From Duganella flavida (GTDB lineage: Bacteria > Pseudomonadota > Gammaproteobacteria > Burkholderiales > Burkholderiaceae_D), in the NCBI RefSeq assembly GCF_009857445.1, contig NZ_WWCN01000008.1, positions 186,001 to 250,000 of the forward strand: a stretch of DNA of 64,000 bases. The letters are read 5' to 3'. Position 1 is the first letter of the stretch. Each line of letters starts with the position of its first letter. The notes beneath the pieces were generated by a model. That model had not been told where the DNA came from. It ran no database searches and worked only from the letters and a program-made list of their open reading frames with translations. Position numbers and translations under genes: made by a program. Shown here in pieces: positions 26,337 through 35,456 of the stretch.

Positions 26337-26897
26337 ATGCCACGAGTAATGGGTGAACGCAGCGATGCCGTGCCGCTGCTGGCCGAGGTGTTCCGCACCT
26401 ACGGTTTTGAAGGCGCCAGCCTGGCGCGCATCAGCGAAGGCACGGGGTTGGGCAAAGGCAGCATCTATAATTTTTTCCCCGGCGGGAAAGAGGAGATGGC
26501 CGAAGCCGTGCTCGACGAGATCGATGGCTGGTTCCGCAGCCAGGTGTTCGCGCCGCTGCGCGCCGCCGCCGATGTGCGGCTGGGCGTGGCCGACATGTTC
26601 AAGGCGGTTGGGCGTTACTTCCTGTCCGGCCGCAAAGTGTGCCTGGTGGGCGTGTTTGCGCTCGGGCTGGAGCGCGACCGGTTTGCCGTCAAGGTGCAGT
26701 CGTATTTTGCCGAATGGGTGCAGGCGCTGGCGCACGCCTTGCAACGCGGCGGCCACCACGAAGGCACGGCGCTGGCGTTGGCCGAGGACGTGGTTGGCGG
26801 CATCCAGGGCGCGCTGGTGCTGGCGCGCGCGGCCGATGAGCCGGAGTTGTTCATGCGCGCGCTGGCCCGCATGGAGCAGCGGCTGAACGCTGTGTGA
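26337..26897 (+). CDS. TetR/AcrR-family regulator (LmrA/YxaF-like)
   Basis: A 186-residue TetR-family protein. The N-terminal helix-turn-helix is ASLARISEGTGLGKGSIYNFFPGGKEEM (residues about 28-55 including recognition helix), with the YxaF/LmrA-like GKGSIYNFFP form, and the ligand-binding helical domain follows. It lies directly after the DUF1348 gene and should bind the palindrome at 25817. No strong ribosome-binding site precedes the ATG. Confidence 0.87.
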   Translation: MPRVMGERSDAVPLLAEVFRTYGFEGASLARISEGTGLGKGSIYNFFPGGKEEMAEAVLDEIDGWFRSQVFAPLRAAADVRLGVADMFKAVGRYFLSGRKVCLVGVFALGLERDRFAVKVQSYFAEWVQALAHALQRGGHHEGTALALAEDVVGGIQGALVLARAADEPELFMRALARMEQRLNAV

Positions 26898-26947
26898 ACT
26901 CATCGGCGGGGCTGTGGTCTAACTTGTTTTAGCCGACGGCCACTGCC

Positions 26948-28660
26948 ATGACTCCTCCTCTGACTTCTGTAATTGCGCCCGACCTGCCGCCGGAGGTGCT
27001 GCTGCGCCAGATTTACCTGAACGTGCGCGACTTCGCCATTTTCACTGTCGATACGCAGGGCCTCATCAACAGTTGGAACCTTGGCGCCGAGCTGATTTTC
27101 GGCTACGCGCCGCAGGAAATTATCGGTCTCAATATGGACCGGCTGTTCACCGTGGACGACCAGACCGAAGGCGAGCACCAGCGCGAGATGCAGCAGGCGG
27201 CGCAGTGGGACCGCGCTTCCGACTACCGCTGGCACCTGCGGCGCGATGGCTCCATGTTCTGGGCCGACGGCGTGCTCACACCTATTCCAGGCGAGAACGG
27301 CAAGCCCAGCGGCTACCTGAAAATCCTGCGTGACATCACCGAGCGCAAGCTGGCGCAAGATGAAATCCGTCGCCTGGCCACTATCGATGTGCTGACCGGG
27401 CTGTCGAATCGCGCCGCTTTCGACACGCGGCGTTCGGAAATGGTGTCGCTGGCCGAGCGCACCGGCGAGCTGCTATTGCTGATGATGATAGACCTCGACC
27501 AGTTCAAGGAAGTCAATGATGTGCTGGGCCACCATGCCGGCGATTTGCTGCTGCGGATGGCCGCGCAGCGCATCCGCGACAGCAGCCGCGCCAGCGATTA
27601 CGTGGCGCGGCTTGGCGGCGACGAGTTCGGGCTCATGCAGTTGTACGCGCCGTCGCCGGCCAGCGGCGGCCTGTTGGCGGACAAGCTGCTGAGCGAGCTG
27701 GCCAAGCCGTTCATGATCGGCGAGCGCGAAGTCAACATCAGCGCCAGCATTGGTATCGCGGTCTGCCCGGGGGACGCCGTCACGTCGGACAATTTGCTGA
27801 AGAGGGCCGACCAGGCGCTGTACCACGCCAAGAATGCGGGCCGCAACCGCTATCACTATTACACCGAAGCGCTGGACGAAGTGGCGCACCGCAAAAACGC
27901 CGATCATCATGAGCTGCGGCACCTGATCACGGACAAGTGCTGCGACCTGGTCTACCAGCCGATACTGAACCGTTCCGGTCACACGGTGGCGATGGAAGCC
28001 TTGCTGCGCCTGCCCGGCTACCTGGGGCAGCAGCCGGTGGAATATGCGATCGGGCTGGCGGGCGAGATGGGCTTGTTGCCGGAACTTGGCTGCTGGGTGG
28101 CGCGGCACGCCTTTGCGCAACTGCGCCACTGGCGTGACGCGGGGCTGGACGGCATTCACATCTGTATCAACACCTGCGCCAAAGAGTTGCAGAATGCCGG
28201 TTATATCGTGCAGCTGCTGGCGGCGCTGGCCGAGTGCGGGGTGGAAGCCGACGATGTGGAAATCGAACTCACTGAGCGCGATGCGATAGAGCTGGAGCGC
28301 AACGGCAGCAATATCATTGAGCAGCTACGCGCACAGGGCTTCATGGTGGCGCTGGACGATTTCGGCACCGGCTATTCCTCGCTCAGTTATCTGCGCGCAC
28401 TGCCGGTCAATACCATCAAGCTGGATAAGAGTTTTTTGCTCGGTGTGCCGGACAGCGGTGACGCCGATGCGGTGGTCAAGCTGGTGATCCAGCTGGCGCA
28501 TGACCTGCGGCTGAACGTGGTGGCGGAGGGCGTGGAAAGCGCGGAGCAGGCGGCCTTCCTCGGCGACATCGGCTGCGGCGCATTCCAGGGGTATCTATAC
28601 ACGGCAGCGATGCCGGCTGATGCAGCCACGGCGTGGCTGCATGAACACGCTGCTGCTTAA
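26948..28660 (+). CDS. PAS-GGDEF-EAL protein (c-di-GMP turnover)
   Basis: A 570-residue soluble protein: PAS domain (about 20-135), GGDEF (about 140-300) with an intact GGDEF signature in RLGGDEFG, and EAL (about 315-560) with EAL in AMEALLRL and the DDFGTGYSS loop. Both activities appear possible from signature residues. The EAL domain is somewhat divergent (ICINTCAKELQNAGY in place of the usual VNVS stretch). There are no membrane segments. It is transcribed alone; the next gene is convergent with a 5-bp gap. Confidence 0.9.
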   Translation: MTPPLTSVIAPDLPPEVLLRQIYLNVRDFAIFTVDTQGLINSWNLGAELIFGYAPQEIIGLNMDRLFTVDDQTEGEHQREMQQAAQWDRASDYRWHLRRDGSMFWADGVLTPIPGENGKPSGYLKILRDITERKLAQDEIRRLATIDVLTGLSNRAAFDTRRSEMVSLAERTGELLLLMMIDLDQFKEVNDVLGHHAGDLLLRMAAQRIRDSSRASDYVARLGGDEFGLMQLYAPSPASGGLLADKLLSELAKPFMIGEREVNISASIGIAVCPGDAVTSDNLLKRADQALYHAKNAGRNRYHYYTEALDEVAHRKNADHHELRHLITDKCCDLVYQPILNRSGHTVAMEALLRLPGYLGQQPVEYAIGLAGEMGLLPELGCWVARHAFAQLRHWRDAGLDGIHICINTCAKELQNAGYIVQLLAALAECGVEADDVEIELTERDAIELERNGSNIIEQLRAQGFMVALDDFGTGYSSLSYLRALPVNTIKLDKSFLLGVPDSGDADAVVKLVIQLAHDLRLNVVAEGVESAEQAAFLGDIGCGAFQGYLYTAAMPADAATAWLHEHAAA

Positions 28661-28665
28661 GCTAC

Positions 28666-29838
28666 TCAGACCAAACCGAGGTCGCGGCCCGGGGTGCCGA
28701 AGATGTGCTCAATCTGCCCGGCGTTCAGGCCGTACATGCGGGATAACAGGCCACCAAGCAGGGCGCGGTATTCGTTCAGTACCGGATAATCGCGGTTCTG
28801 GAATAGCGTTGGCTGCTCGACCTGCACTTGTTCGCCGCGCACCTTGCCGCCATTGACGCTGCCGCCCAGCACCCAGTACACGCTGCCATGTCCGTGGTCG
28901 GTGCCACGGTTGCCGTTCTCGCGGAAGGTGCGGCCGAATTCACTGACCACCACCACCACCGTATCCTTCCACTCCGGCCCCATCTCCTGGGCGAAACCGG
29001 CCAGGCCGCGTCCTAGTTCTTCCAGCCGGTTGGCGAGGTAGCCGGTGGCGTTGCCCTGGCCGACGTGGGTGTCCCAGCCGCCGACATCGACAAAGCCGAT
29101 GTTGTAGCGCTCCTTCATGGCCTTGGCGATGCGGCGCGCCTCCAGTTCGAAGCCCTTGGCGGTGATGGCGTTGCGGTTGGCCGCATCCATTTCGCCGGCC
29201 AGGTCCTTCATCAAATCTTCGCGCACGGTGAAACCGTCGCGCACCGGCTGCGCCAGCGCCGTGCCTTCGTACATGGCGGCGATCATTTTCGCCTGGCGCG
29301 CATCGACGGCCGGCTTGGCAACGTTGCGCAGCGCGGTGTTGGGCACTTGCAGCGAGCCTTGCATGATCAGTGGCAGCTGGTCGGTGAAGGAGATGGCGTT
29401 GGCACGGTCTGCGTTGAGCGTCGAGGCCAGACGGTTCAGGAAACCGGAGCGGTAGTCGCGCTTGCGGTCCAGCGCCTGGCCCAGTTCTATGCTGTCCTGT
29501 GTTTCGAAGTGGCTGCGCGACAGGTCCTCGGTGCCGGCGAACGGCACGAACGCCGCTTGCCCCGCCGTGAACAGTGGGTAGATGGTGTCGCGCAGGGCAG
29601 GGTGCAAGCCCCAGTCGCTATCCACTGCCAACGCAGCGGTCTTGGGGATGGCGATATTCGGCCGCACTTGATAGTAGTAGTCGCTGGAGATGGGCGCCAG
29701 CAGGCTGGCGGCATCGTAGCCGCCGCGCATAAAGACGAACAGCAAGCGCGTCTTTCTGGCCGGTGCGGCCCACAGCTGGCCGGCGATGGCGGCGGCAGGC
29801 AGCGCCGCCAGTGTTTTGATCAGGGTACGGCGTTTCAT
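28666..29838 (-). CDS. DUF1501 exported protein
   Basis: A 390-residue protein of the DUF1501 family (alkaline-phosphatase-like fold, unknown function). It begins with a twin-arginine-like signal (MKRRTLIKTLAALPAAAIAG). Family motifs are visible: LLFVFMRGGYDAASLLAP, PFAGTEDLSRSHFETQD, and VSEFGRTFRENGNRGTDHGHG, whose His and Asp are likely metal ligands. It lies 10 bases downstream of a DUF1800 gene. The DUF1800-DUF1501 pair is widespread and probably works together in the envelope. Confidence 0.9.
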   Translation of the reverse strand: MKRRTLIKTLAALPAAAIAGQLWAAPARKTRLLFVFMRGGYDAASLLAPISSDYYYQVRPNIAIPKTAALAVDSDWGLHPALRDTIYPLFTAGQAAFVPFAGTEDLSRSHFETQDSIELGQALDRKRDYRSGFLNRLASTLNADRANAISFTDQLPLIMQGSLQVPNTALRNVAKPAVDARQAKMIAAMYEGTALAQPVRDGFTVREDLMKDLAGEMDAANRNAITAKGFELEARRIAKAMKERYNIGFVDVGGWDTHVGQGNATGYLANRLEELGRGLAGFAQEMGPEWKDTVVVVVSEFGRTFRENGNRGTDHGHGSVYWVLGGSVNGGKVRGEQVQVEQPTLFQNRDYPVLNEYRALLGGLLSRMYGLNAGQIEHIFGTPGRDLGLV

Positions 29839-29848
29839 GGTGCTTCTC

Positions 29849-31393
29849 CTAGCGGTGCATCAGTTCCGGCGATGAGAGGAACAGCGCGTTCCATTCCTGC
29901 GGCGAGGCGGCTTGTTCCAGCGCCTGCTGCGTGGCCGGCGCCAGCGTTTTTTTCAGCGATTGGTAATACAGGGCATTCGACAGCTGCGGGAAGGCTGGCT
30001 TTTCCTGCGGCTGCGCGCCTTCGCCGCGGAACAAGCCTGCAGCGCCGCCGCCGATGGCCTTGGCAATTTCAAAGCGCGTGGTCATTTGGCCCGGACTGGC
30101 CCAGCCGGATTCGGTGAGCGGATAGCCGTCCGGCGTCTGGTGGCCATACAGCGGTTCGGCCATGCGATTGAGCCAGTTCAGCATCGGTCCGGTATTGAGA
30201 ATCACTTTGTCATCGTAGGTCAGGCGCACGGCGGAGACCACGTAATGCACCGGGTCCTTGAACTTGTGGCCCAGCGATTGCGTGAACTCGGGCGACGTGA
30301 ACATCACGCGCAGCACCGCGGCGATGTCGCCATCGCTGGACTGGAAGCGCGCAGCCATGCGCTCCACCAGTTGCGGCGGCGGTTCATCGGCCACGAAGTA
30401 GATGGCCAGCTTGCGGCTGACGTAGCGCGCGGTGGCGGGATGGCGGCACAGGCGGTCCAGCGCTTCATCCACTTCAGCCAGGCCGCGGCCTTTCACGGTC
30501 TGGCCGAGGAAGACTTTGTCGGCGTAGTCGTGGCGATTCGGATTGAATTCGAACAGGCCGTGGCGTTGGTACTGGTCCTGCTTATCGCGCCGCACGTTGG
30601 GCATCTTGTCGCCCAGGTTGACGCCGACGCCGGTGAGAATGCGCGCCAGCTGCTGCACATCGTTCTGCGAATAGCCGCCGTCCACGCCCAGCGTGTGCAG
30701 CTCCATGATTTCGCGCGCGTAGTTTTCGTTGATGCGGTTGGCGGCGTTTTGTTCGTTATCCAGATAGCGGATCATGGCCGGGTGGCGCAGCGTGGCCGAT
30801 AGCAGGTCGCGGAACTTGCCCAGCGCGTGTGGGCGGATGGCGCTTTCTTCGTAGTCGCTCACCAGCACGCGCAGGTTGGCTTTGCCCTGGTGGACGTTGA
30901 AATGGTTCATCCAGAACCACGTTATTTGCTCCTGCAGCTGGTTGGGCGAGTACAGGTCGCGCAGCAGCGAGCGGGTGGCGGCTTCTTTCGCGAGGCGGTT
31001 CAGCTCCTGCTGGTAGGCGCGTTGCGCGGCTTTCTTGGCATCGTCATCGACCATCGCCTTGTCGTAGTCGCGGCGCTGGGCTTCCAGCTCCTCTACCAGT
31101 TTCGGCAGCGGCTTTTGCGAAATGGTCATGGCGTCGATCTGCGCCTGCGCAGCGGCGGGCAGCACGGCGGGGCGCGGATGCAGTTGCTGTTCCAGCCACG
31201 CCTCGTAGCCGAGTTTTTCGGCCTGCTGGTAGGTGGTCAGGTTGACGCCCCAGGTGATGCGATTCAGCGCACTGCTCAAGGCCGCCGGATCGGCCGGCGG
31301 CGCAGGCGGGGTTGGGGGCGTGGCGCAGCCGGCGAGCAGTAGCAGCGCCGCAGCGTAGCGGGTGATATGTCGAGTATGCATAGTCTGGAGCAT
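29849..31393 (-). CDS. DUF1800 lipoprotein
   Basis: A 514-residue DUF1800 protein with a lipoprotein signal (LLLLAGC lipobox near residue 22). Conserved segments include ALNRITWGVN, ITWFWMNHFNV, NYAREIMELHTLGVDGGYSQNDV and ARILTG. The last of these matches the family's calcium/peptide-like loop of unknown role. AGGGGG lies 9 bases before the ATG at 31393; a second ATG four codons in is possible. It is the first gene of a two-gene unit with DUF1501. Confidence 0.87.
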   Translation of the reverse strand: MLQTMHTRHITRYAAALLLLAGCATPPTPPAPPADPAALSSALNRITWGVNLTTYQQAEKLGYEAWLEQQLHPRPAVLPAAAQAQIDAMTISQKPLPKLVEELEAQRRDYDKAMVDDDAKKAAQRAYQQELNRLAKEAATRSLLRDLYSPNQLQEQITWFWMNHFNVHQGKANLRVLVSDYEESAIRPHALGKFRDLLSATLRHPAMIRYLDNEQNAANRINENYAREIMELHTLGVDGGYSQNDVQQLARILTGVGVNLGDKMPNVRRDKQDQYQRHGLFEFNPNRHDYADKVFLGQTVKGRGLAEVDEALDRLCRHPATARYVSRKLAIYFVADEPPPQLVERMAARFQSSDGDIAAVLRVMFTSPEFTQSLGHKFKDPVHYVVSAVRLTYDDKVILNTGPMLNWLNRMAEPLYGHQTPDGYPLTESGWASPGQMTTRFEIAKAIGGGAAGLFRGEGAQPQEKPAFPQLSNALYYQSLKKTLAPATQQALEQAASPQEWNALFLSSPELMHR

Positions 31394-31502
31394 ATGCCAG
31401 ATCCCCCTTTTGTGTATATGAACTATGTGTATGGTGCAACGAAATGTTACAGACTGCCGCTGTGATTCCCTCTATGATGCATTTTTCTCTCTGGGACATG
31501 GT

Positions 31503-32780
31503 ATGCGCCTGACGACCGTTATTTTCCCCGCTTTGCTGGCGCTGGCCGGCGCGCCGCAGGCACTGGCAGCTGTCACCATGCATGTCAGTTCCACGCTGCA
31601 GGACCGCACCACGCAAATGGATGTCACGCTGGCCGACAGCTATATGGCGGTCGACACGTCGCAAGGGCGCGTGATTTACGACTTCAAGACGCACCGCCGT
31701 TTTGCGGTCAACACCGCCGCCAAGGAGTATGTGGAGTATTCGCTGTTCGATACGCTGGGCTTCCGTGTCGTGGAAATGCAGAACCGCGTGGGCTTGCAGG
31801 GCATGCTGGCAGCGGCCAAGATCGATGTGCCGGTGATGAATATGGCGGTGCAGGAAAATGAGCTGTCGCTGCTTAATGGCGCGCCCGGCGCCATCGACGA
31901 AAAGGTGGAGGGCGGCACGCGCAGCTATTCCATCGGTGGCGTCAAGCTGGCGGCATGGAGCGATGCCGGCGCCAAAGTGGCTGCGGGCGACGCCGCGCAG
32001 TTCGCGCGTTTCATGCGCTATGCCGAGGGCGGCCATCCGCAGTTGCTGGACAAGCTGGCCAAGGGCGGCGTCATTCCCGCGCATATCAGTTTGTTCATCA
32101 GCGGCGACCGCACAGCGCGGCTCGATATCAGCGCGGTGCGCACGGTAGAACCGCAAGCCTACGACCTGAAAGGCTACCAGCGCGAAATGAGCACCAGCGG
32201 GCTGGATGCGCTGTTCGACCGCATCGTCGCCATGAAGCCGGCGCAGGTGACGGCTTTCCGCGCACAGTATCCTTGCGATAGCGGCGCCGATTTCAACGAA
32301 CCGCACGCACTCGATGCAATACTAGGTCAGCTGGAATGCTCACTATCCACTGGTGCGCCGATGTCGTTGACGGAGGAGCAGAAAGAAGCGGTGAAGGCTT
32401 CACCTACCGTGGGTCTGCTGCTCGCTGCCATCAACCCCACCAAGGGCAATGAGATTGAAGGGGCGGTAAAAACGCTGGTAGCGCTGCGCGTGCAGGCGCC
32501 GCGCAAGGCGTATGTGCTGAAGATCTTCGAAGCCAATCACCGTGCGCGCATGAAGCAGTTGAAGGAAGCGGAGCGCCTGTTCACGGAGGTGCTGCAAGTG
32601 AATCCAGTGTTGGTTGGAGCCTACAAGGATCTGGGCGATGTGCTGCTGATGCAGTACGATAGCCCGCGTGCCTGGCGTAGCTGGGACACAGGCCGCCGCC
32701 TGGCGCAAGGCTTTGCGAACTTTGAAGCAGTGAATAAATTCGAAGCCGGCATGGTGGCGCAGCATCCGGAATACTTCTAA
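31503..32780 (+). CDS. Exported hypothetical protein with C-terminal helical-repeat region
   Basis: A 425-residue protein with a signal peptide (MRLTTVIFPALLALAGAPQALAA). Residues about 20-240 are beta-rich and unrecognised. The C-terminal ~110 residues look TPR-like (MKQLKEAERLFTEVLQVNP, LVGAYKDLGDVLLMQYDSPRAW). The ATG at 31503 is chosen because it starts the signal peptide; the frame is open further upstream. It is divergent from the DUF1800 gene. Function unknown. Confidence 0.72.
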   Translation: MRLTTVIFPALLALAGAPQALAAVTMHVSSTLQDRTTQMDVTLADSYMAVDTSQGRVIYDFKTHRRFAVNTAAKEYVEYSLFDTLGFRVVEMQNRVGLQGMLAAAKIDVPVMNMAVQENELSLLNGAPGAIDEKVEGGTRSYSIGGVKLAAWSDAGAKVAAGDAAQFARFMRYAEGGHPQLLDKLAKGGVIPAHISLFISGDRTARLDISAVRTVEPQAYDLKGYQREMSTSGLDALFDRIVAMKPAQVTAFRAQYPCDSGADFNEPHALDAILGQLECSLSTGAPMSLTEEQKEAVKASPTVGLLLAAINPTKGNEIEGAVKTLVALRVQAPRKAYVLKIFEANHRARMKQLKEAERLFTEVLQVNPVLVGAYKDLGDVLLMQYDSPRAWRSWDTGRRLAQGFANFEAVNKFEAGMVAQHPEYF

Positions 32781-32791
32781 CGAGACGACAT

Positions 32792-33394
32792 ATGCCCACC
32801 ATCGATCCGCGCGTCGACGCCTACATCGCCAAGTCGGCCGACTTTGCGCAGCCCATCCTCGAACACTTGCGCGCCGTGGTGCATGCCGCCTGCCCTGATG
32901 CGGAAGAGACCATGAAGTGGAGCTTCCCGCACTTTATGTACAAGGGCATGATGTGCAGCATGGCTTCCTTCAAGGCGCATTGCGCGCTGAATTTCTGGAA
33001 GGCCGAGTTGCTGATGGCGGCGGATGATGTGAACCGCGAAGCGATGGGCCACTTTGGCAAGATCACCAGCGTCAAGGACCTGCCGTCGAAGAAGGTGCTG
33101 ACCGGGTACATCAAGCAAGCCATGAAGCTCAATGACGATGGCGTCGCTGCGCCCGCGCGCGCCAAACCGGCCACGCCACGGCCGCTGGAAATTCCTGATG
33201 ACCTGAACGCCGCGCTGGACGCCGTACCGGCCGCGCGCAAGCACTTTAATACTTTCACGCCGGGCAAACAGCGTGAGTACGCTGATTGGCTGAACGAAGC
33301 CAAGACCGAAGCCACGCGCGCGCGCAGGCGTGAACAAGCCGTCGAATGGATCGCAGAAGGTAAGTCGAGGAATTGGAAATACGAGAAATGCTAG
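32792..33394 (+). CDS. YdeI/OmpD-associated family protein (DUF1801 + OmdA)
   Basis: A 200-residue two-part protein. Residues 1-110 form a DUF1801/YdhG-like domain (CPDAEETMKWSFPHFMYKGMM). Residues about 125-195 form the OmdA domain (IPDDLNAALDAVPAARKHF, FTPGKQREYADWLNEAK). Homologues are associated with envelope stress and porin phenotypes, but the biochemical function is unknown. It starts 11 bases after the preceding gene and may be co-transcribed with it. Confidence 0.83.
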   Translation: MPTIDPRVDAYIAKSADFAQPILEHLRAVVHAACPDAEETMKWSFPHFMYKGMMCSMASFKAHCALNFWKAELLMAADDVNREAMGHFGKITSVKDLPSKKVLTGYIKQAMKLNDDGVAAPARAKPATPRPLEIPDDLNAALDAVPAARKHFNTFTPGKQREYADWLNEAKTEATRARRREQAVEWIAEGKSRNWKYEKC

Positions 33395-33463
33395 GGGATT
33401 AGTGCTAAGAGAATTAGCGTTCAGCGGGGTTTGGGCTGGTCGCTAAGGCAGGCGCAAATCAAA

Positions 33464-33491
33464 GGGCGCCGGATACCGCATGCCGGCGCCT
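33464..33491. terminator. GC-rich hairpin between convergent genes
   Basis: GGCGCCGG (33465-33472) pairs with CCGGCGCC (33483-33490) across a 10-base loop, 70 bp after the YdeI stop and just beyond the end of the convergent HTH gene. There is no U-tract on either strand, so rho-independent function is uncertain. Confidence 0.35.
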
Positions 33492-33516
33492 GGCATGGCA
33501 TGATGAGCTAGGCAGA

Positions 33517-33804
33517 TCAATGCATAGACGCGGTGGACAGATCTTTCAGCTCGCGAATGCTGATATCTGATTTTTCATGCATACGCAGTAGGATCGTGGC
33601 ACCGACGGCTAGTTTTCGGTGACGGATCTTGCTGATGATTGGTGGCTGAACTTCCAGTACCCGACACAACTCTGCATCGTTCTTCAAGTTCATTTTTTCG
33701 ATCAAAGTGTCAAGAAGCTTGTTTGGGACAAAACTGGATGGTTCCAGTGCCCGAGCACGATTCATGGCTTCGATCAGTTCCAGCTTCTTCTGCCGTACGT
33801 TCAT
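33517..33804 (-). CDS. Small Cro/CI-type helix-turn-helix protein
   Basis: A 95-residue protein with a probable helix-turn-helix in AELCRVLEVQPPIISKIRHRK (residues about 44-64), preceded by a helical N-terminal segment. The ribosome-binding site is very strong (AAGGAGGAG). The coding sequence is AT-richer than its neighbours and the upstream 180 bp are distinctly AT-rich, which may indicate recent acquisition. An inverted repeat AAACGT-N11-ACGTTT lies just upstream. The target is unknown. Confidence 0.7.
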   Translation of the reverse strand: MNVRQKKLELIEAMNRARALEPSSFVPNKLLDTLIEKMNLKNDAELCRVLEVQPPIISKIRHRKLAVGATILLRMHEKSDISIRELKDLSTASMH

Positions 33805-33825
33805 GGTTTGCTCCTCCTTTGCTCT

Positions 33826-33848
33826 AAACGTTTTGAAAAAGTACGTTT
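33826..33848. promoter_or_regulatory. Inverted repeat upstream of the small HTH gene
   Basis: AAACGT (33826-33831) and ACGTTT (33843-33848) are perfect inverted half-sites separated by 11 bp, 22 bp upstream of the HTH gene's start. The position suits autoregulation by the HTH protein. The rest of 33849-33984 is AT-rich with homopolymer runs and no gene. Confidence 0.3.
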
Positions 33849-33984
33849 CCCGGCAAGGCTAGCGCCCACATTTTTTGGTTCGAATGTGGTACGCGACTCA
33901 ACATTCTTGATAACCATGCAAGTTAATTTCAATAATACTACGGCTAAAAAAAAAGTGGAGGGTTTGACAAATAAATTATGTTAT

Positions 33985-34665
33985 TTATTGCTCAAACGGG
34001 TTGACGATTGTTGTTTCTTGTAGCCCACTTTTGGATAGTTGTAGGATTTTGTCTGTCTTTTTAGCGGCGAGTTGCGAATGTGTCACCATGATGGCGCACG
34101 CACCGGTGGCCTTGATTTCACGTTGCAGCAGCGTCAGGATGGCGTCGGCGGTATCAGGATCGAGATTACCAGTCGGTTCATCAGCGAGGACCAGGGCCGG
34201 GCGGTGCACCAGCGCGCGGGCGATCGCCACGCGCTGCATTTGTCCGCCGGAGAGTTGGTGGGGGAAGTCGTGTTCGCGGCCTGCGAGGCCGACGGCGTCC
34301 AGCATTTCCGCCGCGCGCGCGGTGGGCAGGCCGTTGAGCAGCAGCGGCAGGGCGACGTTTTGCAGCAGCGTTAAATGCGGCAGCACGTGGAAAGCCTGGA
34401 AGATGAAGCCCATGCGCGCGCGCCGCAGCTTGGTGGCGGCGTCGTCATCGAGACCGGACATGGGGATGCCATCAACGATGATGGGCGATTCGCCGTTGAC
34501 CGCATCGGGCGTATCGAGGCCAGCGATGAGGTTCAGCAGCGTCGATTTGCCGACGCCGGAGTCTCCCATGATAGAGACGAATTCACCGGCCTTGAAGGTC
34601 CACGACAGCTGGTCCAGCACCGGACGGCCGCCGTAGGATTTGGAGAGCTTGCGTAGTTCTAGCAT
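33985..34665 (-). CDS. ABC transporter ATP-binding protein, LolD/MacB-like, last gene of the PhnD-type operon
   Basis: A 226-residue ATPase with Walker [13 protein letters not shown]-loop [14 protein letters not shown], signature [15 protein letters not shown], Walker [13 protein letters not shown] and the H-loop VTHS. Its FQ-x-F-x-L-L-P-x-L-T and ADEPTGNLD pattern is that of LolD/MacB/FtsE exporter-type ATPases, unlike the PhnC-like ATPase earlier in the same operon. The start overlaps the stop of the preceding permease (TAATG), so it is translationally tied to the operon. Why an importer operon carries a second, different ATPase is not clear. Confidence 0.85.
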   Translation of the reverse strand: MLELRKLSKSYGGRPVLDQLSWTFKAGEFVSIMGDSGVGKSTLLNLIAGLDTPDAVNGESPIIVDGIPMSGLDDDAATKLRRARMGFIFQAFHVLPHLTLLQNVALPLLLNGLPTARAAEMLDAVGLAGREHDFPHQLSGGQMQRVAIARALVHRPALVLADEPTGNLDPDTADAILTLLQREIKATGACAIMVTHSQLAAKKTDKILQLSKSGLQETTIVNPFEQ

Positions 34666-35456
34666 TATCGTGTCAGTGAGCGGCGAAGGGCAAAGCTGGC
34701 GCCATCGACCAGCGCCACCAGCAACAGCATGGCGAGGATGACGGTGGCGGCCAGCGGCATCTGGAATAGCGACAGGTGGTACTTGAGCATCTGGCCCAGG
34801 CCACCGGCGCCGACCACGCCGAGGATGGCGGCGGCGCGGATGTTGTTCTCCCAGCGGTACAGAGTGTAGGACATCATCTGCGGCAGGGTTTGCGGTAGCG
34901 TGGCGTAGAGGAAGGCCGCAGTGGCGCTGGCGCCGTTGGTGCGCAGGCTTTGTTCCGGCAGCGGCGCGGCGTTTTCCAGCGAGTCGGCAAACAGGCGGCC
35001 CAGCACACCGGCGGTGTGCGCGGCCAGTGCCAGCGTGCCGCCCAGCGGCCCAAGGCCGGCGGCGATCAGCATGACGGAAGCCCACACCAGTTCAGGAATC
35101 GAGCGCAGGACGTTGAGCACTGCGCGCATGGCAGCGCGTGGTGCAGCGCCGAAACGGCCGGATGCCGGTAGCGAAAAGGCCAGTCCGAATATCACGGCCA
35201 GCAAAGTGCCAAGGCCGGACATGGCCAGCGTTTCCAGCGTGGCCCAGAAGGTCTTGGTGAGGAAGGGCAGGCCAGTCTCCGGCGGCGCAAAGCCGGCCAG
35301 CAGCTCCATGCTGCTGTTGATGGCTCCCAGCGTGAAGAACTCGTGCCACTTCAGCGGCAGCGTGGCGAAGCTGGCAACGACCAGCACGGCCAGCATCGCC
35401 ATCATCACGATGATGGTCCAGTCGTGGCGCGGTGGTTTAGGCATATGTTGGTTCAT
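34665..35456 (-). CDS. PhnE-type ABC permease (second copy)
   Basis: A 263-residue inner-membrane permease with about six hydrophobic segments. The EAA-like loop lies near ASATAAFLYATLPQTLPQMMSYTLYRWE, close to the R-E-x-N-I-R-A-A-A-I-L-G-V-V-G-A-G-G-L-G signature of PhnE-type phosphonate/phosphate permeases. The start overlaps the stop of the first permease as ATGA. It probably forms a heterodimeric channel with its neighbour. Confidence 0.85.
   Translation of the reverse strand: MNQHMPKPPRHDWTIIVMMAMLAVLVVASFATLPLKWHEFFTLGAINSSMELLAGFAPPETGLPFLTKTFWATLETLAMSGLGTLLAVIFGLAFSLPASGRFGAAPRAAMRAVLNVLRSIPELVWASVMLIAAGLGPLGGTLALAAHTAGVLGRLFADSLENAAPLPEQSLRTNGASATAAFLYATLPQTLPQMMSYTLYRWENNIRAAAILGVVGAGGLGQMLKYHLSLFQMPLAATVILAMLLLVALVDGASFALRRSLTR

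Noticed and set aside
28666-31393. DUF1501/DUF1800 pair as a new system
   Set aside because: Function is unknown, but the pair is very widespread in proteobacteria and planctomycetes and nothing about this copy is unusual.
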